Assembly: GCA_029263395.1 (NCBI GenBank)
Contig: JAJCXO010000187.1
Location: 82,561 to 146,560 of the forward strand
Origin: Acidobacteriota bacterium
GTDB taxonomy: Bacteria; Acidobacteriota; Thermoanaerobaculia; Multivoradales; J023
Reading direction: 5' to 3'
DNA length: 64,000 bases
The notes beneath the pieces were generated by a model. That model was given only the letters and a program-made list of their open reading frames with translations. It had not been told where the DNA came from and ran no database searches. Positions 9,690-18,861 of the stretch are shown here, one piece after another. The number at the start of each line of letters is the position of its first letter. Positions within the stretch are counted from its first letter, which is position 1. The translations under genes were made by a program, and so were the position numbers.

Positions 9690-11291
9690 TCAGCGGGTGG
9701 GTGATGGAAACGTCTCATCCCAAGCCGAGGTGCCGCCAGACTCGAAACCGTCAGCAAAAACGTCGTCGGACGGAGGCGGCGGACCGGTCCAACGATGGAT
9801 GTCGAAAACGGTTTGAGCGCTGCGATAGAAGAAGCGACCATGGAATTGCCCGCCATGGGGGGCGAACGCGCTCAGGCCATCCGTCGACTGATCGTAGTAG
9901 CTCGACCAATAGTCGATCCGGCGTTGTGGACCCGCATGGTTGGGATCGTTGTAAGTCTCACCACGGATGTCGACGATCGGCCCGCCGCTGGCGAGCCCCT
10001 CGAGATCGAGCAAATGCTCGATATTGTTCTCTCCGGTTGTCGGCGGGGCGCTACACAACGAATGAAAGCCCTGGTAGAGGAACGGTCTGCCTATGCTGGT
10101 GGAAAACTGCAGATACGCGAACGAAGGCAGATTACCAAGAGGCTGACGATAACGGCGGTTGCCAGCACTGAAAGCACAAGCCTGCCCTGGCACCGAAGCC
10201 GGGGCAAGGCAGGCGGTGAGGTCGTAGATCACCAAAGACCCGGCGTCGATCGCACCGAGGTAATAACGGTCGCGATGATAAGCCCGTTCGGGGATGGTGA
10301 AAAGATCAAGCCCTGCGTTGAGGGTGTTCAAACCTTCAACAACCGAGACACTGGCAGGCGGCAACTGTGTGACGTCGAGGATCTCGCGAATCTCCGCTCC
10401 TAAGTCCTCGAATAAGAACTCGTCACTGACCGCCACGAAATGCCGCATCTCCCCATCGATCTCCGCCGACATCACATCTAGATAAGCGGCGCGCCCCCAT
10501 GGCCAAGGCTCCAGCCGCCCTCGCCACACTGGATCGGCATCACCACCACACAGACTTCCGGCGGAAGACGTGCTCTCGAAACAGGGGCCAACTTCACGCG
10601 CTCGGCTCATATCGTAAACATCAACGCCTCTATTGCTCGCGTAGAAAGCGTAACTCCGGCCACCGATGTTGGTTACCGATACCTGGACGCCGACTTTCCC
10701 AGTATCCTGATAAAGCTGTATCGGGTTCGACTTATTGGTTGCGTCCCAAACTGTAAGACCGACTGCAGTTTCGCCAGGTAACACAACGAAGGTCGCTCCG
10801 GGCTCGTCGGGCGGGTCGATGGCCGCGATATCCCAGATCTTGAAGTATTGATGTGCGGGGATATCGAACTCGTGGAAATCACCAAGCCAGCCATCCCGCT
10901 GGGAGAGACGCACCGGAGTTCTGGCCAACGCGCCCTGGATGTCCCAGATCTGGAAGCCAGCGTTGTAGGACAAGAAGAGATGTGCGCTGCTGTCGGTGGC
11001 GACGATGTCCAGATCGTTGAAAAACTCCAAGCCATTCGCTTCCCCAGGCGGCACCTCGAATCCGGTGTAGGCAGTGCTATCCCGGGTTGCCGGCAGCGGC
11101 TGACCGATCGACTCGGCGGGCTGAAAGTTCGTCGGCCACATGGCAAACGTTCCCTGGCCATCAATGGATCGCGAGGGCTCGATCGGTAATGCCGGGGTGC
11201 CATCAAAACACGCCGTCGTGCCGGGCTCGCCAGCCGACACGACCGGCGCGAACACGGATGTCGCGAGCAAGGCCAGAAGCCAGGTCTTCAT
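9690..11291 (-). CDS. Secreted LVIVD-like beta-propeller protein with GFESG tail
   Basis: The protein has 533 aa from the ATG at 11291, giving the signal peptide MKTWLLALLATSVFAPVVSA. The body has repeated units such as FEVPPGEANGLEFFNDLDIV, HLFLSYNAGFQIWDI, TAVGLTVWDATNK and YAFYASNRGVDVYDM, which resemble LVIVD or choice-of-anchor propeller blades. It ends FADGFESGGTSAWDETFPSP, the same type of tail as the S8 protease. No catalytic motif is seen. I infer a surface or exported binding protein; the ligand is unknown. Confidence 0.75.
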   Translation of the reverse strand: MKTWLLALLATSVFAPVVSAGEPGTTACFDGTPALPIEPSRSIDGQGTFAMWPTNFQPAESIGQPLPATRDSTAYTGFEVPPGEANGLEFFNDLDIVATDSSAHLFLSYNAGFQIWDIQGALARTPVRLSQRDGWLGDFHEFDIPAHQYFKIWDIAAIDPPDEPGATFVVLPGETAVGLTVWDATNKSNPIQLYQDTGKVGVQVSVTNIGGRSYAFYASNRGVDVYDMSRAREVGPCFESTSSAGSLCGGDADPVWRGRLEPWPWGRAAYLDVMSAEIDGEMRHFVAVSDEFLFEDLGAEIREILDVTQLPPASVSVVEGLNTLNAGLDLFTIPERAYHRDRYYLGAIDAGSLVIYDLTACLAPASVPGQACAFSAGNRRYRQPLGNLPSFAYLQFSTSIGRPFLYQGFHSLCSAPPTTGENNIEHLLDLEGLASGGPIVDIRGETYNDPNHAGPQRRIDYWSSYYDQSTDGLSAFAPHGGQFHGRFFYRSAQTVFDIHRWTGPPPPSDDVFADGFESGGTSAWDETFPSPTR

Positions 11292-11398
11292 ATGGATGGA
11301 ACGCACTAAGGATCCCCAACTGTCTTCCCAGTAGTCCATGTTACCACAGCATCAAGCGCCTCGAATACCTCCTTCTTTGCCTCATCCTTATCCGCGTC

Positions 11399-12172
11399 CT
11401 AGTCACACACATACCGGGGATACGTTGTCTTGGCCGTGTCGGCCACCGCCAGATCGATGTCACAAGTCAGAAACGGTTGGTCGCCCGAGGTTGTTCCCAA
11501 AACCTCCCCTTCCTCAGGCTCGACGATCCAGCCCAGGCCGGCCCAGTCCCCGCCGTCAGTGTTGCCAGCAAAATTCGACGACAGACAGTAGGCCCCCGAG
11601 ACCACCGCACAAGCACGGCCACCAGCTAGCCATTTGTCACCCGACGGCTTCATCGTGGCACGGGGAGCGGCGATCAGCTGCACTCCTTGCTGGCCGTACG
11701 CACGAGCGTGCTGCTGAAACCACATCTCGGTGCAGATCATGAATCCAACCCGCCCGTGCGGTGTATCGGACGGTGTGAACTGACCGTCACCCCGCTCGTA
11801 CCACCGTGCTTCCCAAAAACCAGGTTCTTCCGGTAGGTAACACTTGCGGTGGACGGGACGCCTGGTGCGATCCTCGGCAGTCCAGACCGAGCCTTCGTTG
11901 AAGTGTTGACCTGCTTCGATCACTGCTGCAGTCCACAACACCGTCGGTGCGCCAAGCTCAGGCAGCCGCCCAAGCCAAGCCTCATGTGCTCGGACCGAAT
12001 CCGCCCAGGCTCCAGCATCCACTTCTCGGCTCGCCGCCAACCATGGGTAGAACGGCATCTCCGGCAACAACACCACATCGCTGGCCTCGGCTCGAACGTG
12101 TTCGGCCAGCGCTGACCAATCTTGCTCGAGACCTTCGGGATCGTTGCGGAGCTCGCATACAGTCACTTTCAA
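11399..12172 (-). CDS. Carbon-nitrogen hydrolase (nitrilase superfamily)
   Basis: The protein has 257 aa if translation begins at TTG 12172, which has AAAGGAG six bases upstream and gives the family-typical start MKVTVCEL. The Glu-Lys-Cys triad is visible: E in VVLLPEMPF, K in VHRKCYLPEE and C in GFMICTEMWF. The family hydrolyses amides or nitriles through a thioester on the Cys. The substrate is not evident. It is an isolated gene; the reading frame continues upstream of the TTG without a better start. Confidence 0.85.
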   Translation of the reverse strand: MKVTVCELRNDPEGLEQDWSALAEHVRAEASDVVLLPEMPFYPWLAASREVDAGAWADSVRAHEAWLGRLPELGAPTVLWTAAVIEAGQHFNEGSVWTAEDRTRRPVHRKCYLPEEPGFWEARWYERGDGQFTPSDTPHGRVGFMICTEMWFQQHARAYGQQGVQLIAAPRATMKPSGDKWLAGGRACAVVSGAYCLSSNFAGNTDGGDWAGLGWIVEPEEGEVLGTTSGDQPFLTCDIDLAVADTAKTTYPRYVCD

Positions 12173-12959
12173 GAGCTGCTCCTTTGTGCTGGATTCAACA
12201 TAGGAAAAGTCGACAGATTTCCTCGGCCTCAACATTATCCTCCGACCGCCCATAAGCCTATAGAACGCATCGAGAATCGGTCTCGGCGTCAAGGTGGCCC
12301 TTGGCCTCGATCGAGGTGCAGCCTTTCAATGGCCATACATCCCTTTGGTTGGCTCCTGACGATCGAAAGGTCTTCTCCCGGCGGGAGGGCCCTAGTCTTC
12401 GACGCCCGAAGGGTCTTCTCCCGAGGGCCTTTTTCGAGACCGCTCGGACGAATCACCCAATACAGCCCCCAATTCGCCCGATTCGGCCAAATTTGACCCA
12501 CAAACCACCCTGACCCTGACGATCACCGTCACCGTCACCGGGCAGCCTGCCTGATCGAGCGGAGCGATCAGCGCGCAATGCGGACCCTGGCCTTGGCTGC
12601 GGCCACCAATAGAGATCGGCACCAGAAGCTCGTACGAGCGATCATCCCGTTGCCGAGCAGTGCCTGATAGCTCCAGAAAAGATCACAGCACAGCAGACCG
12701 GCATCCCGATCGATGGCTTCTGGGTTACCGAAGAGATGTATCACCAACCGTTCGATCCGCAGAAGATCGATCGTTGGCGGCAGTCTCTGCCGCTAACGAC
12801 TCGAGTGTTGGGGAACTTGTTGATGGCAACCAACCTACGCCGGTTGTCCTATCCGGTCGGTGAGACCTATTTGCCGGCAAACCGCGCTCTACGATGGTTA
12901 CACCAGCGCCTACCTTGAAGACAAGCACGCGGCTCAGCCTGAGATAGAGTCCACCCACT
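12173..12959. other. Intergenic region with a possible protein remnant
   Basis: Most of this 787-base stretch holds nothing I recognise. Between about 12610 and 12918 on the + strand a frame is open without stops and reads like protein (IPIDGFWVTEEMYHQPFDPQ, then IDRWRQSLPLTTRVLGNLL), but the only ATG lies inside it at 12736. It may be the 3' end of a decayed gene. Short repeats of GGTCTTCTCCCG occur at about 12370-12420, and ACCGTC repeats near 12525. Confidence 0.3.
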
Positions 12960-13673
12960 GTGCCAGCCACCACGTTTTTACTGCTCGTTGCAACGATCTT
13001 GAGTGTCCAAGAAGGCATCGCTACCATCGATCACGGCAGCCTCGAGGGGTTACGCCCAGGCGACTCCGGCGTCTTCTTCTATGAGCTCACGATAGGTGAA
13101 GGAACCAAGCGGATCGAGATCGGAACCGGTAGGCTGATCGAGACCGAAGAGACTCGATCTCTGGTCGAGATCACAGGCGACATCGACGTACGACCGGGAA
13201 TCGCGATCGAGTTCAGGATTCCGGTCTCCCCCGATGCCAGGGAGGACCTCCTGCGAGATGCCCGACAGGCGCCAGCCAGAAGCCCACCAACCGCCGGCTC
13301 GACGCCTTCAGAGTCGATGGTGGACGCGGCGGTTCGAGAGGTTGTCCTGAAGTGGGCCGCGGCCTGGTCAGACCAACGGGTTGATGACTACCTAGCCTTG
13401 TATGCCCAAGGCTTTCGACCACCCCTCGGGGTTAGTCGCAGGGCTTGGGAAGCTTCGCGCAGAGATCGTGTCTCGAGCCCCACGTCGATCCTTGTTAGCC
13501 TGGAACAACTCGATATTGTTTCGGTCGCATCCAGAGCCGCAGTGGCAACCTTCATCCAAACCTACCGATCGGACACCTATCAAGACAGGGTCTCCAAGTT
13601 GCTGGATCTCGTTCGGGAGGACGGTGATTGGAAGATTCTGGAGGAGAAAGAGGTCGTGCCAGCGCCTCGATGA
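12960..13673 (+). CDS. Exported protein with C-terminal NTF2-like domain
   Basis: This is a 237-aa protein starting at GTG. The N-terminus is hydrophobic (PATTFLLLVATILSVQEG). Residues about 25-95 form a small beta domain (HGSLEGLRPGDSGVFFYELT). The C-terminal half (about 120-232) looks like the NTF2/SnoaL-type fold often attached to L,D-transpeptidases and other envelope proteins (VVLKWAAAWSDQRVDDYLAL, then DGDWKILEEKEVV). No enzyme motif is seen. No strong ribosome site is visible, so the start is uncertain. Confidence 0.6.
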   Translation: MPATTFLLLVATILSVQEGIATIDHGSLEGLRPGDSGVFFYELTIGEGTKRIEIGTGRLIETEETRSLVEITGDIDVRPGIAIEFRIPVSPDAREDLLRDARQAPARSPPTAGSTPSESMVDAAVREVVLKWAAAWSDQRVDDYLALYAQGFRPPLGVSRRAWEASRRDRVSSPTSILVSLEQLDIVSVASRAAVATFIQTYRSDTYQDRVSKLLDLVREDGDWKILEEKEVVPAPR

Positions 13674-13782
13674 TCGTCATAACGATGGACTGGGAGACCT
13701 AGATCCTAGAAACGGATGAGACCCGCTTGACCAAGCAAGCTCCCGGCATCGTCTGCTGCGCCTCTCAGGAACAAGCCGCGCC

Positions 13783-15528
13783 GTGATCCCCAACGTGTTT
13801 CAGACTGTCCGCCACCTGCGACCCTCTCAGGTGCTCTGGCGCCTACGGTATGTTGTCGAGCATCAACTCGTTGGCACTCTGGGCCTTTCCCGGCAACGTC
13901 GAGCATGGAACGTACCCGACCGGCCGGCGATTCGAAACGATTTCCCCCAAGTCCCGCAGCTTCCGTCACCGAGCCTGAAACGGCGTGTCTCGATGGAAGA
14001 TCTCAACAACGGCATTTTGGAGCTCCTGAACGAACGCGTCAAAATCGGGCGCAGTCAACCCGACTGGCGACTCGGCGAACGCTCCAACGACCGACTGTGG
14101 ACGGTAACCCTCCACTATCACGAGTGGCTCGAATCCCTGGCTGAGACCAAGGGAGAACAAAGGGCCGAAGCGGGCGCGCTGGTTCGCCACTATCTTTTCG
14201 ATTGGCTCAAGCGTTGTCACGTCGATCAGCCCGGCGCCCCGGCGCTGGCTTGGAATGCCTACGCCATCGCAACCCGCCTGGGGGCTTGGATACGCTTGTT
14301 CCAAGGCGCTAGACCGTGGGTCTTCGAGCCGCAGCCAGAACTCGAGCTCCAATTCTTGCGCAGCCTTTGGCAGCAGGCCAGCTATTTGAACGACCACATC
14401 GAATGGCATCTGCGCGGCAATCATCTGATGCGTGATGCAGTGGGCCTGGCCTGGGCAGGACGGTTCCTCGATGGCCCTGAGCCCCATGCCTGGCTACGGC
14501 AGGCGACATCCTTGGCCATCGAGCAGGCTACAGAACAGGTGCTGCCGGACGGTGGACATTTCGAGCGTAGCCCCGGCTACCACGTCGAGATCATGGAGGA
14601 CCTGCTGGTACTGATCTTCCTCCTCGAAGACCGCGAGGCTCAGGAGAAACTGCGACAAACCTGGGCCAAGATGGCCGAGCACCTGGCTTGGATGCGTCAC
14701 CCAGACGGTGACATCCCGTTGTTCAATGATGCAGCTCTGCGTGGAGCCGGCACGATCTCCAATTTATTCAGTCTGGGCGAACGCCTCGACGTTGCAGTGG
14801 ATGCCTCGCCGAGGCGTGGTGGCAGGGTGTTTGCCGACACTGGCATGGTGGTCTGGCAGGGAGCCCGCTGGACGCTGTTCTTCGACGTCGGCCTGGTTGG
14901 GCCGGATTTTCAACCCGGCCATGCCCATGCCGACACTTTGACTATCGAAAGCTCGTTCGACGGTCGACGCCTTTTCGTCGATCCCGGATGCATCTGTTAC
15001 GACGACGACCATCGGCGCCGCTACGATCGCAGCACCGAGGCCCACAATACGGTCTGTATCGACACCACCGATTCGAGCCAAATGTGGAAGATCTTCCGAG
15101 TCGGTCGCCGCGCCCGCCCCCTCGATGGGGTGACCGAGATCCGCACGGACGGCTTGAGCGCAGCGAGTTCCCATGATGGTTACGACCACCTGCCGGGGAA
15201 GCCACGGCATCGTCGTGAGGTGACCGTTGAAGAAGGTGGCCCGCTGGTACTGCAAGACCATGTTGCGGGATCTGGACACCATCACGTCCAAGGCGGCTTG
15301 CTTGTCGCACCGTCATGGACTGTCGAAGCAACGGCCGATGGCTGGCGACTCTCGGACGAGGGCCACTGCGTGAAGGTGTCGCTAGACAGCAACCGAACCC
15401 TCGAGCGATGCATCGAACCCCGCCCCTATCACCCGTGTTACGGCGTCGAACAGCAGGCGACACGCATCGGCTGGCGATGGCACGGAGAGCTCCCGGTGGA
15501 CGTCCGCACCGTGGTCGAGCCGGGTTGA
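13783..15528 (+). CDS. Heparinase II/III family polysaccharide lyase
   Basis: This is a 581-aa protein starting at GTG. The N-terminus NVFQTVRHLRPSQVLWRLRY matches the usual start of bacterial heparinase II/III-like proteins. The alpha/alpha toroid covers about residues 80-330 (WNAYAIATRLGAWIRLF, HLRGNHLMRDAVGL). The beta-sandwich part contains FQPGHAHADTLTIESSFDGR, the conserved His-bearing motif, and STEAHNTVCID. These enzymes cut uronic-acid polysaccharides. No signal peptide is seen. Its convergent neighbour is a flippase, so a role in exopolysaccharide synthesis or turnover is likely. Confidence 0.85.
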   Translation: MIPNVFQTVRHLRPSQVLWRLRYVVEHQLVGTLGLSRQRRAWNVPDRPAIRNDFPQVPQLPSPSLKRRVSMEDLNNGILELLNERVKIGRSQPDWRLGERSNDRLWTVTLHYHEWLESLAETKGEQRAEAGALVRHYLFDWLKRCHVDQPGAPALAWNAYAIATRLGAWIRLFQGARPWVFEPQPELELQFLRSLWQQASYLNDHIEWHLRGNHLMRDAVGLAWAGRFLDGPEPHAWLRQATSLAIEQATEQVLPDGGHFERSPGYHVEIMEDLLVLIFLLEDREAQEKLRQTWAKMAEHLAWMRHPDGDIPLFNDAALRGAGTISNLFSLGERLDVAVDASPRRGGRVFADTGMVVWQGARWTLFFDVGLVGPDFQPGHAHADTLTIESSFDGRRLFVDPGCICYDDDHRRRYDRSTEAHNTVCIDTTDSSQMWKIFRVGRRARPLDGVTEIRTDGLSAASSHDGYDHLPGKPRHRREVTVEEGGPLVLQDHVAGSGHHHVQGGLLVAPSWTVEATADGWRLSDEGHCVKVSLDSNRTLERCIEPRPYHPCYGVEQQATRIGWRWHGELPVDVRTVVEPG

Positions 15529-15644
15529 TGCGCATCCGCAGTACTTGCCATGCAAGAGAACTGGGTGATCCGTGAGTTACGGCGACTCGCGAGCTTGCTC
15601 TGCGACCGCAGTGACCCGTGACTCGGTCTCTGCTGCGGACTTTT

Positions 15645-15714
15645 GCTCGCTAACCGGCGCTCACTAACCGGCGCTCACTAACCGGCGTTCGCTAACCGGT
15701 ATTCGCTAACCGGG
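15645..15714. repeat. Five tandem 14-bp repeats
   Basis: Five head-to-tail copies of GYTCRCTAACCGGY (15645, 15659, 15673, 15687, 15701) lie between the convergent heparinase and flippase genes. The last copy supplies the TAG stop of the flippase gene (15706-15708). Copies 2 and 3 are identical, which suggests recent slippage. Confidence 0.85.
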
Positions 15715-17445
15715 TGACCGTCTGAGCAACTGCTGACGCACCCAAGAGCGAAGCCGGTCACGCTCGTCCGGCAGGATAGCCAGCCACCACGCCAACCCCG
15801 CGAACGTCGCAGCGGTCAGCCCCGCTCCGACGATGAGCAGCACAACTGGCTGGAGGTCGATCAAGACTCGACGCAGCATGACTCCGACTGCCCCCGCCAC
15901 CAGTCCACAAAAACCGATGCGGGACAACGCCCCCCACGGAACATACAACCTCTTTCCCGCCTTTTTCGGGGCAACATAAAGTAACAACAAGCTCGCGGCT
16001 ACCAAGCCACTGGCTACCATCGCCGTAGCAACGCCTTCGACGCCCAACCTGCCTACGAGCCATAGGCTCAGACCAAAAACACTCAGACCCTCGATCAACG
16101 TCACTTGCATCACGAGGTGGATGCGGTTGAGTCCGGCGAGCAGGTTGTTGCAGGCGTGCACTGCGGTTTGAGTCAACAGCCAGATCGCGAGCAAAGCGAG
16201 TAACGTGGCCGAAGGCTCGATCTGACGGGGAATCCAGACAGCTATCACCATATCCCCAAACAGCGCGCCAAGGACGGCAAACAAGGCACTCACACCGATT
16301 GCGGTCTTCGCCGACAAATCAAACGCTCGTTGTATCCACTGCCACTCGCCACGTGCTGCAGCCTCCCCAAAGGCTGGCCAGAAGCTCGCCGAGACGAGGC
16401 TGGCAATGCTGTAGGCGGTCATAAAGAGAGCCATCGATACGGAGAAGACCGGCACCGCTGCAGGGCCCATTCCGTGGGAGATGATCGAGCTGCCCAAGGT
16501 GAACTTGAAGAGGTTCGCGAGGTTCGTCACCAGGAACATCAGGCTGGTGGAAAACAGCACTGGTGCCAGCGACCGAGAGGCCGCGCCGAGATGTAAGGCA
16601 AGCTCGGGCTGACGCTTGACAGCGTAGAAGGCAAGCACAATCCAGTGCACCAATTCCCCGACGACCGTGGCGGTGACCACCGCCACTAATTGCCCGCGAA
16701 ACAACACGACGCCGCAGGCCAGCAGCGCAAGTTGAAAGAGACTCGAGAACGAACGATAAATCGAGACGGTGTATTGCTTTTGGAATCCGTCCAGGCCAGC
16801 GGCAAAAACTTTGAGCGGCAGAGGTAACAGCAGGCTCGCCATCGCCAACAACACGACGTGCCGGGCCTGGGGGACTTGATCGAGCCCGATTCCAAGCAGG
16901 ACATGCAGCGGTGCCAGCCAGACGGCGGGCAAGATCAACACGACACAGGTCGCGGCGATCGCCGAATAAATCAAGAATGCGGTTGCAATCGTTTGGCGGA
17001 TGGACTTCTCGTCATCGTTCCCCCGCGCCGAGGCAACGTTGTTGACAACGCCGAAGTGAAGACCAAAATCCAGCAGATTTGCCGCCGCAACCAAGCCTAA
17101 AATCGCCATGTAGAGGCCGTATTGGTAGAGTTCCAGGCCCCAAATCAGCAGCGGCACGCGGATCAGCGAAACCACCGCGCTGATGCCTCGATCGAGTCCA
17201 CCAAACGCCACCGCCAGCCGAGCGAGCTGGAATCGTCGAGCTGAACGTGCCGCTGGCCTTGGCGTCAGACCTGGCTTCGGCGTCAGACCCGACGCCTCGG
17301 CAGGCAGCTCCTGGGCACCAGGTCCGTCGACATTCAACAATCTCTCCTCGATGCGATCACGGTTCTTCGCGCTCCAGAGCGCAAACCACCCGATACCCGA
17401 TCGGGAGTCGAGCCGCGCCGGCAGGCGGATGCTAACATGCGGCAT
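15706..17445 (-). CDS. Wzx-like polysaccharide flippase (MATE/MOP superfamily)
   Basis: This is a 579-aa protein. A hydrophilic N-terminal stretch of about 70 residues precedes at least twelve hydrophobic segments beginning AFGGLDRGISAVVSLIRVPL, then YQYGLYMAILGLVAAANLLD and FGLHFGVVNNVASARGND. This is the usual start of lipid-linked oligosaccharide flippases, which move sugar units across the inner membrane. The long N-terminal extension suggests that the true start may be further in. It sits head-to-head, two bases away, with an asparagine synthetase fragment, as expected inside a surface-polysaccharide cluster that has been cut short. Confidence 0.8.
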   Translation of the reverse strand: MPHVSIRLPARLDSRSGIGWFALWSAKNRDRIEERLLNVDGPGAQELPAEASGLTPKPGLTPRPAARSARRFQLARLAVAFGGLDRGISAVVSLIRVPLLIWGLELYQYGLYMAILGLVAAANLLDFGLHFGVVNNVASARGNDDEKSIRQTIATAFLIYSAIAATCVVLILPAVWLAPLHVLLGIGLDQVPQARHVVLLAMASLLLPLPLKVFAAGLDGFQKQYTVSIYRSFSSLFQLALLACGVVLFRGQLVAVVTATVVGELVHWIVLAFYAVKRQPELALHLGAASRSLAPVLFSTSLMFLVTNLANLFKFTLGSSIISHGMGPAAVPVFSVSMALFMTAYSIASLVSASFWPAFGEAAARGEWQWIQRAFDLSAKTAIGVSALFAVLGALFGDMVIAVWIPRQIEPSATLLALLAIWLLTQTAVHACNNLLAGLNRIHLVMQVTLIEGLSVFGLSLWLVGRLGVEGVATAMVASGLVAASLLLLYVAPKKAGKRLYVPWGALSRIGFCGLVAGAVGVMLRRVLIDLQPVVLLIVGAGLTAATFAGLAWWLAILPDERDRLRSWVRQQLLRRSPG

Positions 17446-17447
17446 CG

Positions 17448-17562
17448 ATGTGTGGGATCACGGGGATCGTTTCGGCGTCGCGGGCGAACCCCGTTGCTGT
17501 GCAGGCGATGAGCGATCTGCTGGACGACCGTGGACCCGACGGCGAAGATACCTTGCGGCCCA
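17448..17562 (+). pseudogene. Asparagine synthetase (glutamine-hydrolysing) N-terminal stub
   Basis: The frame begins MCGITGIVSASRANPVAVQA followed by MSDLLDDRGPDGEDT. The N-terminal Cys2 and the RGPDG motif are those of class II glutamine amidotransferase domains of AsnB-like enzymes, which are common in polysaccharide clusters. After about 38 codons the similarity stops and the frame ends at 17693 in unrelated sequence. About 600 residues are missing, so this is a truncated remnant. Confidence 0.7.
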
Positions 17563-17574
17563 CCCATCAAGACC

Positions 17575-17926
17575 GGCACTCCTCCACCTCGGTAGTACTG
17601 ACAACAACAGGCCGCTCCTTGTGCCGGCAGCTGCATTCGCTGCGTTCGCCGCGATTCTCAGTGAGCTGGCATCTGGCCACGCCGTCACCGTAGCGGCTGC
17701 CCAGGCTGAATTGACAACCCAACAGGCTGCCGATCTGCTCAACGTTTCGCGTCCGTTTCTCATCGGCCTTCTCGATAAAGAAGAAATACCTCATCGGCGG
17801 GTGGGCAATCGACGCAAGATTCTTCTGGCCGATCTACTCGACTTCAAGCGCATCGACGACGCCCGTCGCCGCGCCATCCTCGACGGCTTGACTGCCGAAG
17901 CACAGGAGCTGGGGCTCTACGATTGA
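17575..17926 (+). pseudogene. Antitoxin-like excisionase-type DNA-binding protein, 5' end lost
   Basis: In a frame different from the preceding asnB stub, the sequence reads RPLLVPAAAFAAFAAILSEL, ELTTQQAADLLNVSRPFLIG, IPHRRVGNRRKILLADLLDF and EAQELGLYD. This is the helix-turn-helix antitoxin usually paired with a PIN-domain toxin. The normal N-terminal 20-30 residues are replaced by the asnB fragment, and no PIN gene follows. A GTG at about 17620 could still start a short protein. The last 10 bases overlap the convergent gene that ends at 17917. Confidence 0.65.
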
Positions 17927-18444
17927 GCCTGCGACGCCGACTCATCGCGATAGTTGACCACTCTCGAGAGGCGTTCGATCGCCCGGTTGGCAATACCCGC
18001 GGGTACTGAACGCAGCAGCCGGACCACTCGCTGGAAACAGTCTCTCCCTGCAACGTGGGCGCCGTACCAGACCTCCAGCCGGGTGACGATCTTGATCAGC
18101 GGCTCCTTGTCTGATTCCGCAGAACGACGGGCCATCGCCTGCGACATTTCAATCAGCTCCCGGTAAGGGATCTCGAGGTTGGGATCGAGTACGTCGCGGG
18201 GCGTTTCCCAGGTCGCCCCGAGCAACGTCTCCAGGATCTCGAAGGTGAAGAGGCCATCCGCCAAACGGGCGACATTGGCATCGTCCGCCATCTGCTGCAG
18301 TTGGTCCATCTCCGCAGCGACGCGGGGGTCGTGGCGGATCAGCGGCGCCAGGCGACGGGCGGTGTCGTCAGGGATGTTGCCGGTGCCGTCCGCTAAGATA
18401 GCGAGGTCTCGGAGCGTCAGGCCAATTGCGGTCTGGGATGCCAT
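17917..18444 (-). CDS. Conserved-looking hypothetical protein
   Basis: The protein has 175 aa. The start at ATG 18444 is preceded by AGAGGA at a good distance; an upstream extension in the same frame has no ribosome site. The sequence is soluble and helical (LTLRDLAILADGTGNIPDDT, RLADGLFTFEILETLLGATW). I do not recognise a family. It ends inside the 3' end of the antitoxin remnant (convergent overlap). Confidence 0.6.
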   Translation of the reverse strand: MASQTAIGLTLRDLAILADGTGNIPDDTARRLAPLIRHDPRVAAEMDQLQQMADDANVARLADGLFTFEILETLLGATWETPRDVLDPNLEIPYRELIEMSQAMARRSAESDKEPLIKIVTRLEVWYGAHVAGRDCFQRVVRLLRSVPAGIANRAIERLSRVVNYRDESASQAQS

Positions 18445-18861
18445 AGTCGTGTCCTCTCGGTAAGGTCTCAACAGGGTTTTGGCGGATGTCTTCGCACGGG
18501 TTCGGGGCGTTGGCTCCTGGGCTTCTTCGTCTTTGCGGCAGTGATATGGCAAGGCCAAGACTTAACACAAGACTTAACACAAGACTTAAGAGCACATAAA
18601 TTCAACTCAGGGACATAAATAGGTGCTTTTGTTGTAGCCAGCCAAAACTATTACCCCTTTGAAGACGTCTTCACTTCAAGATAGAGTTAATGCTAAGCTT
18701 CTAGAATGTAGTTCGTCAACAGTTTTTAATCAAGTTAAAGACATTTTCTATATTTGCGCTTTCATATAAGTTGGGGTAGCCTCGTCAGCGGGGTCTTACA
18801 CCCCAGAAAGACGTATGCCAATGACAGCGTCTGCCAAAAAAAATAGAGGTGACATCTCTCC
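18445..18861. other. AT-richer divergent promoter region
   Basis: This is 417 bases between divergent genes, clearly richer in A and T than its surroundings, with no gene in it. Three 12-bp direct repeats AAGACTTAACAC lie at 18557-18590 and are listed separately. The stretch 18600-18760 holds several TTAA-type motifs suited to promoters. Confidence 0.4.
18557..18590. promoter_or_regulatory. Three 12-bp direct repeats, candidate operator
   Basis: AAGACTTAACAC occurs at 18557 and 18569, and a third copy starts at 18581 and ends in AAG. The iterated repeats sit in the divergent promoter region between a hypothetical gene and an XRE regulator gene. They may bind that regulator; this is inference. 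Confidence 0.4.
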
